NCBI RefSeq assembly: GCF_001870675.1
Contig: NZ_MEHT01000044.1
Coordinates: 271,151-335,150 of the forward strand
Reading direction: 5' to 3'
Length of the DNA stretch: 64,000 bases
From: Roseinatronobacter thiooxidans
GTDB taxonomy: Bacteria > Pseudomonadota > Alphaproteobacteria > Rhodobacterales > Rhodobacteraceae
Of this stretch, positions 29,688 through 39,353 are shown in pieces. The notes beneath the pieces are model-generated. The model did not search any database, was not told the origin of the DNA, and was given only the letters and a program-made list of their open reading frames with translations. The position numbers were made by a program, and so were the translations under genes. How positions within the stretch are numbered: the stretch's first letter is position 1; every line of letters begins with the position of its first letter.

Positions 29688-30001
29688 AGCCAACCCCTGT
29701 GCCGTGGCGCGAGGGGTCGACTGCGGGGCTAGGCCCGGCCCGCGGCTCGCATCTCGCGCTGTTTGTGTCTTGTCTGATATGTCGGACGCTGTGTGCGTAA
29801 CCGACTGGAACCGCCGTCCATTTTATGTGCCGTTTCGTTGCGCCGACCAACCCTGCCGACAGACGCGCTGATAGGTGGATTGTCGAAAGAAGTCAATTTA
29901 GCGCAGGGCATATAACGGGCAACAGCGCGGTTTATAACCGCGCTGCGCCAAAGACCTGCCTGAATATGAAGCACCCCCCTGCCCTGTGGCGCGGCGCATC
30001 T
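29688..30001. other. Intergenic region between GGDEF gene and mgtE (314 bp)
   Basis: No reading frame here has family similarity or convincing codon structure. It holds the promoter side of mgtE and the perfect hairpin at 29923-29945. I could not identify a known Mg2+ riboswitch fold (M-box) by eye. Confidence 0.5.
29923..29945. repeat. Perfect 10-bp inverted repeat, hairpin with 3-base loop
   Basis: CAGCGCGGTT, loop TAT, AACCGCGCTG. There is no T-run on either side. It lies 57 bases beyond the stop of the GGDEF gene on its coding strand. It may be a T-less terminator or a protein-binding palindrome. Confidence 0.6.
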
Positions 30002-31468
30002 TCAACGGGCGGGCTTGCGCGCATCCGGGCCTGCATGCGCCATCACGCAATTTCGCCCCTCTGCCTTGGCACGGTACAGCGCCAGATCGGCGGCTTTCAT
30101 AATGTCTTCCAGCACGGTGCCATCGCGCCCGAATACCCCAAGCCCCGCCGATACCGTAATCGCAGGCAATGCCTGCCCCGAAGCGGATAAGGTACTTTCC
30201 GAAATCGCAATGCGCAGCTTTTCTGCCTGCGCATAGGCTGCGTTTTCGTCATGATCGGCGCAGAGCAACACAAACTCCTCTCCGCCAAGGCGGCAGGGCG
30301 CGACAGTCTTGCCTGCGGCCCGGGCCAGCACCTGCCCCACATCTTTCAGCACCATATCGCCTATCTCATGGCCGAACCTGTCATTGAATTGTTTGAAATG
30401 GTCCACATCCAGCGAGATAAGCGCCAGATCGCGCCCTTCGCGTTCCGCCATCGTAACCTCGCGCAAGGCATGCTCCATGAACCAGCGCCGGTTCCACAGC
30501 CCTGTCAGCGGGTCGCGCACGGATTTTTCCTGCAATTCCTGCCGCAGGCGCACATTGGCCACAGCAAGGCTGATCTGTTCTCCACATATAAGGGAAATGT
30601 CCCAACGGTTGCGCAGCACATCATTGCGCATATGCCGCGTCAGCCCCCCCTCCTCGAACCCGTCAAAGACGATATGCATCAGCCCGATGGTTTCACCATG
30701 GGCGATAATGGGCAGGCAGAAATAGGGCATGCCGGGTTTGTCGACATGGTCGCAGACAAATTCAATAGGCTTCAACCCATAGGCATAGGCCCTGCCCCGC
30801 CGCAACGCCCAGCATTCATCCGGCAGGATATGGCCCGCGAAAGCAGGCATCGTGCCCCAGGATGTGACAAGTTCCAGCATGGTGCGCGACGTGTCATAGA
30901 TATACAGCGCGCCCTCTGCCTCGGGGATGAGGGTGTGCATGGCGCGTTTGATGACCATCAGCAATTCATCAAAGGATTTCGCGGAATACAGCCACTCGCT
31001 GGTCAGGGCCAGCAATTGCCGCTCTGACTGGCGCAAAGCCTCGGCATGGCGCATCTCCTCATTCTGGTCTTCCAGCATTTTGCGTTCGGTAATGTCGCGC
31101 ATGGTCGAGATGAAATGCGTATGGCGACCGCCTGAATCGTAGACCGGCGTAACCTTCAGATCGACCCAGAAGGCCGCGCCGCTTTTGGTGTAGTTCAGAA
31201 TATCGACCCGAATTTCGCGACGCTGGCGGCAGGCTGCCTCGATCTGGCGGCCTGTGGTCGCGTCTGTGTCGCGCCCTTGCAGAACGGACCCCGGCTCTTG
31301 CCCCGCAATTTCTTCCAGCCCGTAGCCGGTTTGCGCAATGAAGGCGGGGTTGACCCAGAGCGCCTTGCGGTCGGGATCAGAGATGATGACGCCGTCCGAG
31401 GAGTGGCGCATCACAAGATCGGCGTAGAATTGCTGCGTGTCGGTAACTGTCGCCTCACCCGCATCCAT
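30002..31468 (-). CDS. PAS-GAF-GGDEF diguanylate cyclase
   Basis: The 488-aa soluble protein has an N-terminal PAS domain (about residues 15-125: GVIISDPDRKALWVNPAFIAQTGY; PAC motif VYDSGGRHTHFISTMRDITERK). A GAF-like domain (about 150-310) and a C-terminal GGDEF domain follow. The catalytic loop is RLGGEEF, a functional variant, and the substrate segment DVDHFKQFNDRFGHEIGD is intact, so c-di-GMP synthesis is expected. The upstream residues KTVAPC hold no RxxD inhibitory site. The ATG at 31468 has AAGGGCAAGGG upstream and is preferred to GTG 31483. No membrane segment is visible. Confidence 0.9.
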   Translation of the reverse strand: MDAGEATVTDTQQFYADLVMRHSSDGVIISDPDRKALWVNPAFIAQTGYGLEEIAGQEPGSVLQGRDTDATTGRQIEAACRQRREIRVDILNYTKSGAAFWVDLKVTPVYDSGGRHTHFISTMRDITERKMLEDQNEEMRHAEALRQSERQLLALTSEWLYSAKSFDELLMVIKRAMHTLIPEAEGALYIYDTSRTMLELVTSWGTMPAFAGHILPDECWALRRGRAYAYGLKPIEFVCDHVDKPGMPYFCLPIIAHGETIGLMHIVFDGFEEGGLTRHMRNDVLRNRWDISLICGEQISLAVANVRLRQELQEKSVRDPLTGLWNRRWFMEHALREVTMAEREGRDLALISLDVDHFKQFNDRFGHEIGDMVLKDVGQVLARAAGKTVAPCRLGGEEFVLLCADHDENAAYAQAEKLRIAISESTLSASGQALPAITVSAGLGVFGRDGTVLEDIMKAADLALYRAKAEGRNCVMAHAGPDARKPAR

Positions 31469-31667
31469 CCCTTGCCCTTTCACGCATCATAGAACCATGG
31501 CCCATTCTGGCAGATGACTGTTAAGAAATTCTTGATCGCCGCGCGCGCCGGGCATGCGTGACACAGGCCCTGAAACACGATACGCACACCCCAAGGGGAC
31601 ACAGCCCCACCCACGCTGCTTCGCGCGACTTTGGCGCGCAGGCACCTTCAAAAGCCAAGGAGCAAAC

Positions 31668-33149
31668 ATGCTGGATCATCACCCTACCGACTTGAAATCG
31701 CACCTGAAAGACCCGTCCTTGCTGGAAACCCGCGCCTATGTGGCAGGGGAATGGGTCGATGCCGATGACGGCGCGACATTCGATGTCATCAACCCCGCAC
31801 GCGGCGATGTGATTGCCCAAGTGGCCGATCTGGGCCGCGCGGAAGCCGCGCGCGCAATTGCCGCCGCAGACAAGGCCCGCCATGGCTGGGCCGCGCGCAC
31901 AGGCAAGGACCGCGCCGCCATTTTGCGCAAATGGTTCGATCTGATGATGGCAAATCAGGAGGATCTGGCGCTGATCCTGACTGCAGAAATGGGCAAGCCC
32001 TTGGCCGAGGCGCGCGGCGAAATCGCCTATGGTGCCAGCTTTGTCGAATGGTTCGGCGAGGAAGCCAAGCGCGTTTACGGCGAAACCATCCCCGGCCACC
32101 AGCCGGACAAGCGCATCACTGTAATCCGCCAGCCCATCGGGGTTGCGGCCTCTATCACACCGTGGAACTTTCCAAACGCGATGATCGCGCGCAAGGTCGC
32201 CCCCGCGCTGGCCGTAGGCTGCGGCTTTGTCGCGCGCCCAGCCGCCGAAACCCCGCTTTCCGCAATGGCGATGGCAGTTCTGGCGGAACGCGCAGGCGTG
32301 CCAAAGGGCGTTTTGTCCATCATCCCCTCCAGCCGCGCATCGGATATTGGCAAAGAGTTCTGCGAGAACCCGATTGTTCGGAAACTGACATTCACCGGCA
32401 GTACCGAAGTGGGCCGTATCCTGCTGCGCCAATCGGCAGATCAAGTGATGAAATGTTCAATGGAACTGGGGGGTAACGCGCCGTTCATCGTGTTTGATGA
32501 CGCTGATCTGGATGCAGCGGTCAAAGGCGCGATGATGTCGAAATATCGCAACAATGGGCAGACCTGCGTCTGCGCCAATCGCATCTATGTGCAAGCCGGG
32601 GTCTATGATGCTTTTGCCGAAAAGCTGAAAGCAGCGGTCGAGCAGTTGAAAGTTGGCGACGGGTTGGCGGAAGGCATCGACCTTGGCCCGCTGATCAATG
32701 AAGAGGCAGTGACCAAGGTTGAAGACCATATCAGCGACATGCTGGCCCATGGCGGGCAGGTTCTGACCGGCGGGCGCAGGCATGGCAATGGCGGTACGTT
32801 TTTCGAGCCGACGATTGTCACAGGCGTGACACAGCACATGAAAGTGGCACAGGAAGAAACCTTTGGCCCGCTGGCCCCGCTGTTCAAATTCGACACCGAG
32901 GACGAGGTTATAGGCTATGCCAATGACACGATCTTCGGGCTGGCCGCCTATTTCTATGCCCGCGACATAGGCCGCATCACACGGGTGCAGGAACAGCTGG
33001 AATACGGGATTGTGGGGGTGAATACCGGCCTGATCTCGTCCGAGGTGGCCCCCTTTGGCGGGGTCAAGCAATCGGGGCTGGGCCGCGAAGGGTCGCATCA
33101 CGGGACGGAAGATTACCTTGAGATGAAGTATATCTGCCTGAGCGTCTGA
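31668..33149 (+). CDS. gabD: Succinate-semialdehyde dehydrogenase (NAD(P)+)
   Basis: The 493-aa aldehyde dehydrogenase oxidises succinate semialdehyde to succinate, the last step of GABA breakdown. The active-site Cys is in NNGQTCVCANRI, the catalytic Glu in CSMELGGNAPFIVFDDADLD and the NAD motif FTGSTEVGR. The C-terminal FGGVKQSGLGREGSHHGTEDYLEMKYICL is characteristic of GabD. AAGGAG precedes ATG 31668. It could serve the amine-degradation cluster at 42466-50562, which has no aldehyde dehydrogenase of its own. Confidence 0.92.
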   Translation: MLDHHPTDLKSHLKDPSLLETRAYVAGEWVDADDGATFDVINPARGDVIAQVADLGRAEAARAIAAADKARHGWAARTGKDRAAILRKWFDLMMANQEDLALILTAEMGKPLAEARGEIAYGASFVEWFGEEAKRVYGETIPGHQPDKRITVIRQPIGVAASITPWNFPNAMIARKVAPALAVGCGFVARPAAETPLSAMAMAVLAERAGVPKGVLSIIPSSRASDIGKEFCENPIVRKLTFTGSTEVGRILLRQSADQVMKCSMELGGNAPFIVFDDADLDAAVKGAMMSKYRNNGQTCVCANRIYVQAGVYDAFAEKLKAAVEQLKVGDGLAEGIDLGPLINEEAVTKVEDHISDMLAHGGQVLTGGRRHGNGGTFFEPTIVTGVTQHMKVAQEETFGPLAPLFKFDTEDEVIGYANDTIFGLAAYFYARDIGRITRVQEQLEYGIVGVNTGLISSEVAPFGGVKQSGLGREGSHHGTEDYLEMKYICLSV

Positions 33150-33158
33150 ACCACACAG

Positions 33159-33180
33159 GCAGGGGCGCATGCGCCCCTGC
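33159..33180. terminator. Palindromic hairpin between convergent gabD and lpxK
   Basis: A perfect 22-bp palindrome: GCAGGGGCGCA and its exact reverse complement. It sits in the 38-bp gap between two convergent stops. There is no clear T-run, but position and strength suit a bidirectional terminator. Confidence 0.65.
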
Positions 33181-33187
33181 CCCCCCA

Positions 33188-34189
33188 TTAGCCCTGTGGC
33201 GCGGCCATCACTGCGCGCAGCCGTGCCTGCAAGTCTTCTGCGGCGTCAAACTCCAGCCGTACCGGCATGGTCAGCACTTTCATCCGGAATTTCGCAGGCA
33301 GGCGCACGGCGTCTTTTTCAGTTGTGACCAGCTGCGCGCCCAGCGCCTTTGCCTCCAGCTCCAACCGCGCCATCAGCGCATCGGTTAGCGGTTGGTGGTC
33401 GCTCAATGCCTCGGCGCGCAGCAGTTCGGCCCCTTCGGCGCGCAGGGTTGCAAAGAACTTTTCCGGCCTGCCGATGCCCGCAAAAGCAAGGACGCGCAGC
33501 CCCTGCCAACTCATCCCCATTTGCAGCGGGCGCAATTGCGCGCGCAACACAGGCAGGCCAACGAAATCTGTGGCCATGTCAAAGCGGCGCTGCATTTCTG
33601 ATGCGCCTATGCTGACAATCATATCCGCACGCGCCAAGCCCACCGCAACAGGTTCGCGCAAAGGGCCAGCGGGCAGCACGCGGCCATTGCCAAAGCCTAT
33701 GGCGGCATCGACCACGACCAGCGACACATCCTTGGCCAATGCAGGGTTCTGAAACCCGTCATCCATGACCAGCACATCTGCCCCAGCCTTTACAGCCTGC
33801 CGTGCACCAAGGGCGCGGTCCTGCGCCACCCAGACAGGCGCGAAGGCGGCCATCAACAACGGCTCGTCCCCCACATCGGCGGCTTTATGAGTGCGTTCAT
33901 CCACGCGCACCGGGCCTGCAAGCCGCCCCCCATACCCGCGCGAGATGACTTGCGGCTTATGCCCCATGCCCTGCAACATCTGCACCAGCGCAATGACAGT
34001 CGGGGTCTTGCCAGTGCCGCCCGCATTCAGATTGCCCACGCAGATGACAGGAACAGGCGGGCGATACTGCGGGGCTTTCGCCACGCGACGCGCGGTTGCG
34101 CGGGCATAAAGTGCTGCCAAAGGGGCCAGCAGGCGCGCGCGCCATGCCGGACGGTCCGGCGGGGTGAACCAGAAGGCGGGCGCGCGCAT
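33188..34189 (-). CDS. lpxK: Tetraacyldisaccharide 4'-kinase LpxK
   Basis: Inner-membrane-associated kinase that phosphorylates the lipid A precursor at the 4' position. The P-loop [17 protein letters not shown] occupies about residues 50-66, and [13 protein letters not shown] holds the conserved Asp. The 333-aa length is normal. The start ATG at 34189 shares a base with the waaA stop (TGATG), so the two are coupled. Confidence 0.94.
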   Translation of the reverse strand: MRAPAFWFTPPDRPAWRARLLAPLAALYARATARRVAKAPQYRPPVPVICVGNLNAGGTGKTPTVIALVQMLQGMGHKPQVISRGYGGRLAGPVRVDERTHKAADVGDEPLLMAAFAPVWVAQDRALGARQAVKAGADVLVMDDGFQNPALAKDVSLVVVDAAIGFGNGRVLPAGPLREPVAVGLARADMIVSIGASEMQRRFDMATDFVGLPVLRAQLRPLQMGMSWQGLRVLAFAGIGRPEKFFATLRAEGAELLRAEALSDHQPLTDALMARLELEAKALGAQLVTTEKDAVRLPAKFRMKVLTMPVRLEFDAAEDLQARLRAVMAAPQG

Positions 34190-35391
34190 CAGCCTGCCTC
34201 TGCTTTTGCAGCAGCGGCAAGGACGGCACCAATCACCGTCTCTGTTGCCTCGGAGCCGCCAGAAATGACCTGCCACGCCCGATGCGCCTGATTGGCAGCC
34301 TGTTCGGGCCGCAGCGCGGCGCAGATGGCCGACCCCAGCGCATCCGCACTCTGGATCATGCGGGTAGCGCGTGCTTCGCGCAGCATATCGAACGGTTCCG
34401 AAAAGCGGCCAAACATACGGCCATGCACAATGGCACAGCCCAGCCCGCCTGCCTCCATCGGGCTGAAACAGGCCCCCTCGCCACCAAGTGACCCGCCCAG
34501 AAAACACGCAACCGCCAAACGATACCACAACCCACGCTCGCCCTCGGTATCGGCGATATAGACCTGCGTTTCCGGTGTGATCAGATCATCCTCTGAGCGA
34601 AGCGCTGTCATAAACTGCCCCGCGAACATATCGCGCAGCACAGGGCCGCGCGTGGGGTCGGCGGGGTGCAGGATCAGGGCCAGACGATGGCTTTCGCGTA
34701 ACGCCTCTCGATGTGCGGCCAGAACAGCCTCTTCTTCGCGCTCGGGCACACCAACGGCCAGCCAGACTGTGCGGTGGCGAAAACTCTCGGCCAGTTCCTC
34801 GCGCTCGGATTCGTTGCAGCCAAGGGCAACCGGCGTTGCAGACAGCCGCCCGCAGGGGATCAGCGCGGCATCTGCCAGACCCGCCTCTTGCCACGCGCCG
34901 CGCGCGGCATCGCTGGTCAGACACACTGTTGTCACATGCCCCAGAACCGTACGCGCAAAGCCCGGCACCCGCGCCCAACGCGAGGCAAAGCGCGGCGCAT
35001 CAACTTCGGCCAGTATAACCGGAACAGAGCCGCGCCCCAGCGCCGTGATCATGGCCGCAGGAATATCTTGTGCCGCAATCAGCACCACCGAAGGCTCGTG
35101 CCGCGCCAGCAGCCAATGCGCCAATGCAGGCTCGTCTGCGGGCAAGGGAATGCACACACGCCCCGGCAGGTCGGGCGGCACATCGGCCCCTTCGGGCTGG
35201 GTTAGCAAAACACTGAAGCCGGGTGCCCGTTGCAGCAGCGTTTCAGACAGTGCCGCCAGCAATTGTGCAGCGCGCGGCTGGTCGCTATGCATCCAGACCA
35301 GCGGGGTGGCCAGCCGCTCCAGCGCGGCGGGCGCGACAAGGCCGCGACCACGCGAGAGCCGGAAAATCTGGTCGATCAACGGGGGGGACAT
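34189..35391 (-). CDS. waaA: 3-deoxy-D-manno-octulosonic acid transferase (Kdo transferase)
   Basis: GT30 glycosyltransferase of 400 aa that attaches Kdo to lipid IVA. The N-terminal GT-B half contains [30 protein letters not shown]. The second half shows the GT30 signature region [16 protein letters not shown] and the donor-site loop [26 protein letters not shown]. It lacks a strongly hydrophobic N-terminal anchor. It is coupled to lpxK downstream. Upstream 35392-35561 (170 bp) holds no gene. Confidence 0.88.
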   Translation of the reverse strand: MSPPLIDQIFRLSRGRGLVAPAALERLATPLVWMHSDQPRAAQLLAALSETLLQRAPGFSVLLTQPEGADVPPDLPGRVCIPLPADEPALAHWLLARHEPSVVLIAAQDIPAAMITALGRGSVPVILAEVDAPRFASRWARVPGFARTVLGHVTTVCLTSDAARGAWQEAGLADAALIPCGRLSATPVALGCNESEREELAESFRHRTVWLAVGVPEREEEAVLAAHREALRESHRLALILHPADPTRGPVLRDMFAGQFMTALRSEDDLITPETQVYIADTEGERGLWYRLAVACFLGGSLGGEGACFSPMEAGGLGCAIVHGRMFGRFSEPFDMLREARATRMIQSADALGSAICAALRPEQAANQAHRAWQVISGGSEATETVIGAVLAAAAKAEAG

Positions 35392-35561
35392 GGCGCGGGG
35401 TCAGCCCTTGGTGCCCACAGCCACGACAGGCCCGCAGCACCCCTTGCACCCAGTGCAGGCAAATCTTTGGTCAAATCTCATTCAGCCCCCATTATTTTGC
35501 ACCACCCCCTAGGGATACGGCAATTCCCACACAGAGAGGAGAGGGAATTTCCGCTCTCGGA

Positions 35562-36344
35562 TTACCGCGCCCGCCTGCGATGCAGCAGACCTTCGTGCAA
35601 AACAGGCCCCGCAGCGATAATGCCATCCGAAAAGGGCTTGGGCGTGTTGAACTCTAGCGCAGCGCCTGAACCTGTGGTGACGACGCCGCCTGCCTCCTCG
35701 ATCAGCAGCGCGCCTGCGGCACTATCCCAATGCCAAGTTGAGCGCAGATTGACCATGCCATCAAACTTGCCTTCGGCCACCAAGGCAAGCCGCCATGCCA
35801 GCGAAGGGCGAAAATGCCGGTCAATCGCGGGCACGCCGCCGGGCCAATGGTCTGCGGTCATTTGCGGGCGCGTTGCCAGAACCCGTGCGCCACAGGGCGC
35901 GGTCTGTGCTGTCACATTCAGGCGCTGTTTGCCCAGATATGCGCCCTGCCCCCGCGATGCGGCATAGGTCAGCCCCATCATGGGCAGATGGACGACCGCC
36001 GCCACTGGCCTGCCATGCTCGACAATGGCCAGCGCATGCGAAAAGCCGGTCTGCCCTTCGAGGAAGGCGCGCGTTCCGTCAATCGGGTCCACGATGAAAA
36101 CCCGCGCGCAGGCCAGGCGGGCGGGGTTATCCGCAGTCTCCTCGGACAACCAGCCGTAATCGGGCCGCGCGCCCAGCAAGCATGCGCGCAGCATCGCGTC
36201 GATTTCCAGATCAGCCTCGGACACAGGGCCTTGGCCCGCAGCCTTTTCCCAAGATTTCGGCCCTTCGCCGAAATGGCGGCGGGCGATCTCTCCGGCGTCA
36301 TGAGCTGCCGCAGTCAGAAGGGCCAGATCATCACTCTCCTGCAA
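35562..36344 (-). CDS. cysQ: 3'(2'),5'-bisphosphate nucleotidase / inositol monophosphatase family protein
   Basis: Mg-dependent phosphatase of 260 aa. The family metal-binding motif is DPIDGTRAFLEGQTGF, preceded by PVSEADLEID and WLSEE, and the C-terminal motif is STWHWDSAAGALLIEEAGG. CysQ-type enzymes clear 3'-phosphoadenosine 5'-phosphate in sulfur assimilation, but inositol or histidinol phosphatase activity is possible. It overlaps the upstream pmbA gene by 14 bases. Confidence 0.85.
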   Translation of the reverse strand: MQESDDLALLTAAAHDAGEIARRHFGEGPKSWEKAAGQGPVSEADLEIDAMLRACLLGARPDYGWLSEETADNPARLACARVFIVDPIDGTRAFLEGQTGFSHALAIVEHGRPVAAVVHLPMMGLTYAASRGQGAYLGKQRLNVTAQTAPCGARVLATRPQMTADHWPGGVPAIDRHFRPSLAWRLALVAEGKFDGMVNLRSTWHWDSAAGALLIEEAGGVVTTGSGAALEFNTPKPFSDGIIAAGPVLHEGLLHRRRAR

Positions 36345-37692
36345 GGGTCATCCCTTCGACCAGCAGCGACGGCACCACGCTGGACAGATGATCGCGCCCG
36401 TCATTGGCCGGAATGATCCGGCCCAGCATGTCGCGCAGATTGCCTGCGATGGTGCATTCATTGACAGGATAGGCGATTTGCCCGTTTTCCACCCAGAACC
36501 CGCTGGCCCCGCGCGAATAATCGCCCGTGGTGGAATTGATGGTCGAACCGATAAGCGAGGTGACCAGCAGGCCCGTGCCCATCTGGGCGATCAACCCCTC
36601 GCGCGATACGTCGCCCTGCGTCAGGATCAGGTTCGAGGTAGAGGGCGAGGGCGGCGCCGAGGTGCCGCGCACGGCATTTGCTGTGCTTTCCAGCCCCAGT
36701 TTGCGCGCGGTCGCCAGATCCAGCACCCAGGATTGCAGCACACCATCTGCAACCAGATCCTTGGCGCGGCTTTGCAGCCCTTCTGCGTCAAACGGGCGAG
36801 AGCCGGAACGGCGCAGGCGCACAGGATCTTCGCGCAAGCTCATGCCTTTGGGCAGAACCTGCGTGCCCATCGCATCGCGCAACCAGCTGGACCCGCGCGT
36901 GATCGCGCTGCCATTGATCGCGCCCAGCAAATGCCCGATCAGGCTAGAGGCGATGCGTTCATCATACAGCACCGGATAGGCGCCGGTTTTCGGCCTGCGC
37001 GCGCCGTGCCGCGCGACCGCACGCTCTGCGGCAAGCTGGCCAATCTCTTCGGGTGCGGGCAGATCGGCCTGAAAGATGCGCCCCTCACCGCACCAATCCC
37101 GCTCCATGCCCGTGCCCTCACCACTGATGGCCACGCAGGAAATATGGCGGGAACTGCGCGCGTAGCCGCCCTGAAAGCCATTGGTGGCCGCCATCCAGAT
37201 GGCCTGCGACCCATAGGCGGCCGAGGCGGATTGCACCTGAGACACGCCCTTGACGGCCTGCGCCGCCGCTTCCGCGCGGCGGGCATCTTCTTGCAAGGTG
37301 GCGGGGTCCGGCTCTGGCGCGGGGTCGAACAATTCCAACCCATCGGCAGAGCGCAGCATGGCAAGCTGTGCTGTTTCCGCCAGCCCGGCATAAGGGTCTT
37401 CGGGCGCCTCGCGCGCCATGGCAACCGCGCGCGCGGCCATCGCCTCCAGCGTCTCGGGGCGGGTGTCGGATGATGAGATGCAGGCCTGCCGCTGCCCGAC
37501 AAAGACACGCAGGCCGATATCGACCCCCTCGGACCGCTCTGCCTGCTCCAGCGTGCCTTTGCGCACATCAATCGAAATCGAGCGCCCCTCGATGGCAATG
37601 GCATCGGCGGCATCGGCCCCTGCGGCGCGGGCGGCCTTCAGCAGGGCATTGGCAACAGGCGCAAGCGCTTTGGTCAGATCGGTGTCATGCAT
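36331..37692 (-). CDS. pmbA: Metallopeptidase subunit PmbA/TldE
   Basis: TldE-type subunit (453 aa) of the TldD/TldE protease, which matures modified peptides and degrades unfolded ones. It contains the family regions EGVDIGLRVFVGQRQACISSSD, SFRF-like AVARHGARRPKTGAYPVLYDERIASSLIGHLL and the C-terminal MLGRIIPANDGRDHLSSVVPSLLVEGMTLAGE. TldD carries the catalytic metal site; this subunit lacks it, as expected. No tldD gene is in the window. Confidence 0.92.
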   Translation of the reverse strand: MHDTDLTKALAPVANALLKAARAAGADAADAIAIEGRSISIDVRKGTLEQAERSEGVDIGLRVFVGQRQACISSSDTRPETLEAMAARAVAMAREAPEDPYAGLAETAQLAMLRSADGLELFDPAPEPDPATLQEDARRAEAAAQAVKGVSQVQSASAAYGSQAIWMAATNGFQGGYARSSRHISCVAISGEGTGMERDWCGEGRIFQADLPAPEEIGQLAAERAVARHGARRPKTGAYPVLYDERIASSLIGHLLGAINGSAITRGSSWLRDAMGTQVLPKGMSLREDPVRLRRSGSRPFDAEGLQSRAKDLVADGVLQSWVLDLATARKLGLESTANAVRGTSAPPSPSTSNLILTQGDVSREGLIAQMGTGLLVTSLIGSTINSTTGDYSRGASGFWVENGQIAYPVNECTIAGNLRDMLGRIIPANDGRDHLSSVVPSLLVEGMTLAGE

Positions 37693-37848
37693 GCGAAAAC
37701 TCGGTATCCTTGGGCGTATCCGTCAGATCATCTAATGCGCGCGCGCCTGAAATGAAATGGCTTCGCGCGAAAAACGCGCACACCTTGGGCCTGCGCGCCG
37801 AAATGCAGGTGTCTGGGTAAGGATTACACTGAATTTAATGGGCGCCAC

Positions 37849-37917
37849 ACAGTCCCGGACTTGATCCGGGACCTCCGGGCCGGACCCGAGGCCCCGGATC
37901 AAGTCCGGGGCCACTGT
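37849..37917. repeat. REP-like pair of inverted palindromes
   Basis: Two units based on CCGGACTTGATCCGG stand in opposite orientation (37854-37872 and 37893-37910). They are flanked by ACAGT and ACTGT, so the whole 69 bases can fold into one long hairpin. This CCGGACTTGATCCGG-type sequence is common in intergenic DNA of many alphaproteobacteria. It lies in the gap between the pmbA start and the phaZ stop. Confidence 0.8.
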
Positions 37918-37943
37918 CGCGCGGGTCTGAAAGCGCGGGCGCT

Positions 37944-39224
37944 TTACCCGTTAGAGGCCGCCAAAGTCAGATTGGCTTTCTGCCCGTCATCGCTTGTGGA
38001 ATGGGCGTCCATGAAATCCATCACCAGCGGGCGGATATTGTTACGCCACGATTTGCCCGCGAAAATGCCGTAATGGCCCGCCCCCGGTTCCAGATGGCTG
38101 GCCTTCTGGTCGGGGTTCAACCCTGTCAGCAAATCCAGCGCCGCCAGACATTGCCCCGGCGCGCTGATATCGTCCTTTTCGCCCTCGACAACCTTGACCG
38201 CCACTTTGGTGATTTTCGAGAAATCCACCTTATGCCCGTCCACTACAAAGGCATTGCGCGCAATCTCGCGGTCTTTGAAGATCCGCTCGACCGTTGAGAG
38301 GTAGAATTCGGCAGTCATATCCATCACCGACAGATACTCGTCATAAAAGCGGTTGTGCTTGTCACGCTCCCCCCCCTCGCCGCGGGATTCTGCGGTGATC
38401 TTGTCAGCGAAAGCCTGAGCATGGCGTTCCATATTCATGGAAATGAACCCACCCAGTTGCAGCAGCCCCGGATAGACCAGACGCCCGACGCCCTTGTTCT
38501 TGAAGCCCACGCGCTGGATGGCCAGATGCTCCAGCTGCCCCATGGTGACGCGGCGGCCAAAATCGGTGACTTCGGTGGGCGCGGCATCAGGGTCGATGGG
38601 ACCACCGATCAGGGTCAGGGTGCGGGGCTGTGCATCGGGGTCCTGCTCGGCCAGATAGGCTGTGGCCGCCAGCGCCAGCGGCACCGGCTGGCACACTGCA
38701 ATCACATGTGTGTCCGGCCCCATATGGCGCATGAAATCCATCAGGTAGATGGAATAATCCTCAATATCGAATTTGCCTTCGGACACTGGAATGTCGCGCG
38801 CATTGTGCCAGTCTGTCACCCACACTTCGCAATCGGGCAGCAGGCTGGCCACGGTCGAGCGCAGCAAAGTGGCGTAATGCCCAGACATTGGGGCGCAGAG
38901 CAGCACGCGGCGCTGTTTTTCAGGGCGGCCATGCACCTTGAAGCGCAGCAAATCGCCAAAGGGGCGCGCCACTTCGACAACTTCTTCAACAATATGATCC
39001 CGCCCGTCTTCGCCAAGCACGCTGGTAATGCCCCAATCGGGCTTGATCACCATACGGGCAAAGCTGCGTTCGGCCACGCGGCCCCAGGCGGACATGACCT
39101 TGAACATCGGGTTGGGGGTCAGCCCCCAGACCGGATAAGAGGCGAACGCACGGGCTGACGCCCCCATCCATTCATTCGTATTTCGGATCGACTCCATCAA
39201 GTCGTAGGTCGCCATACCCTTCAT
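37944..39224 (-). CDS. phaZ: Intracellular poly(3-hydroxybutyrate) depolymerase
   Basis: The 426-aa alpha/beta-hydrolase degrades storage PHB on granules. The nucleophile is a Cys in VIAVCQPVPLALA instead of a Ser lipase box, as in PhaZ1-type enzymes. The C-terminal His region is LEPGAGHYGIFAGKSWRNNIRP. The start at 39224 has GGGGA at correct spacing; ATGs at 39236 and 39215 are alternatives. It is divergent from phaC over a 129-bp region, the usual alphaproteobacterial layout. Confidence 0.94.
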   Translation of the reverse strand: MKGMATYDLMESIRNTNEWMGASARAFASYPVWGLTPNPMFKVMSAWGRVAERSFARMVIKPDWGITSVLGEDGRDHIVEEVVEVARPFGDLLRFKVHGRPEKQRRVLLCAPMSGHYATLLRSTVASLLPDCEVWVTDWHNARDIPVSEGKFDIEDYSIYLMDFMRHMGPDTHVIAVCQPVPLALAATAYLAEQDPDAQPRTLTLIGGPIDPDAAPTEVTDFGRRVTMGQLEHLAIQRVGFKNKGVGRLVYPGLLQLGGFISMNMERHAQAFADKITAESRGEGGERDKHNRFYDEYLSVMDMTAEFYLSTVERIFKDREIARNAFVVDGHKVDFSKITKVAVKVVEGEKDDISAPGQCLAALDLLTGLNPDQKASHLEPGAGHYGIFAGKSWRNNIRPLVMDFMDAHSTSDDGQKANLTLAASNG

Positions 39225-39353
39225 GTCTGTCCCCATTCTGCGTTGACGACATATTCCTGAAAGAATCGCCGCTTTTATTCATACTCGTGCAGGGTTAAGA
39301 TCGCGTGAGGAGATCTTTGCTGCACATGCGAAGAATAGGGGGGATTTCGATCT

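Noticed and set aside
29688..30001. Mg2+-sensing riboswitch upstream of mgtE
   Set aside because: The leader lacks recognisable M-box conserved elements; only an unrelated hairpin is present.
37849..37917. CRISPR repeat
   Set aside because: There are only two units, in inverted orientation, without regular spacers or cas genes.
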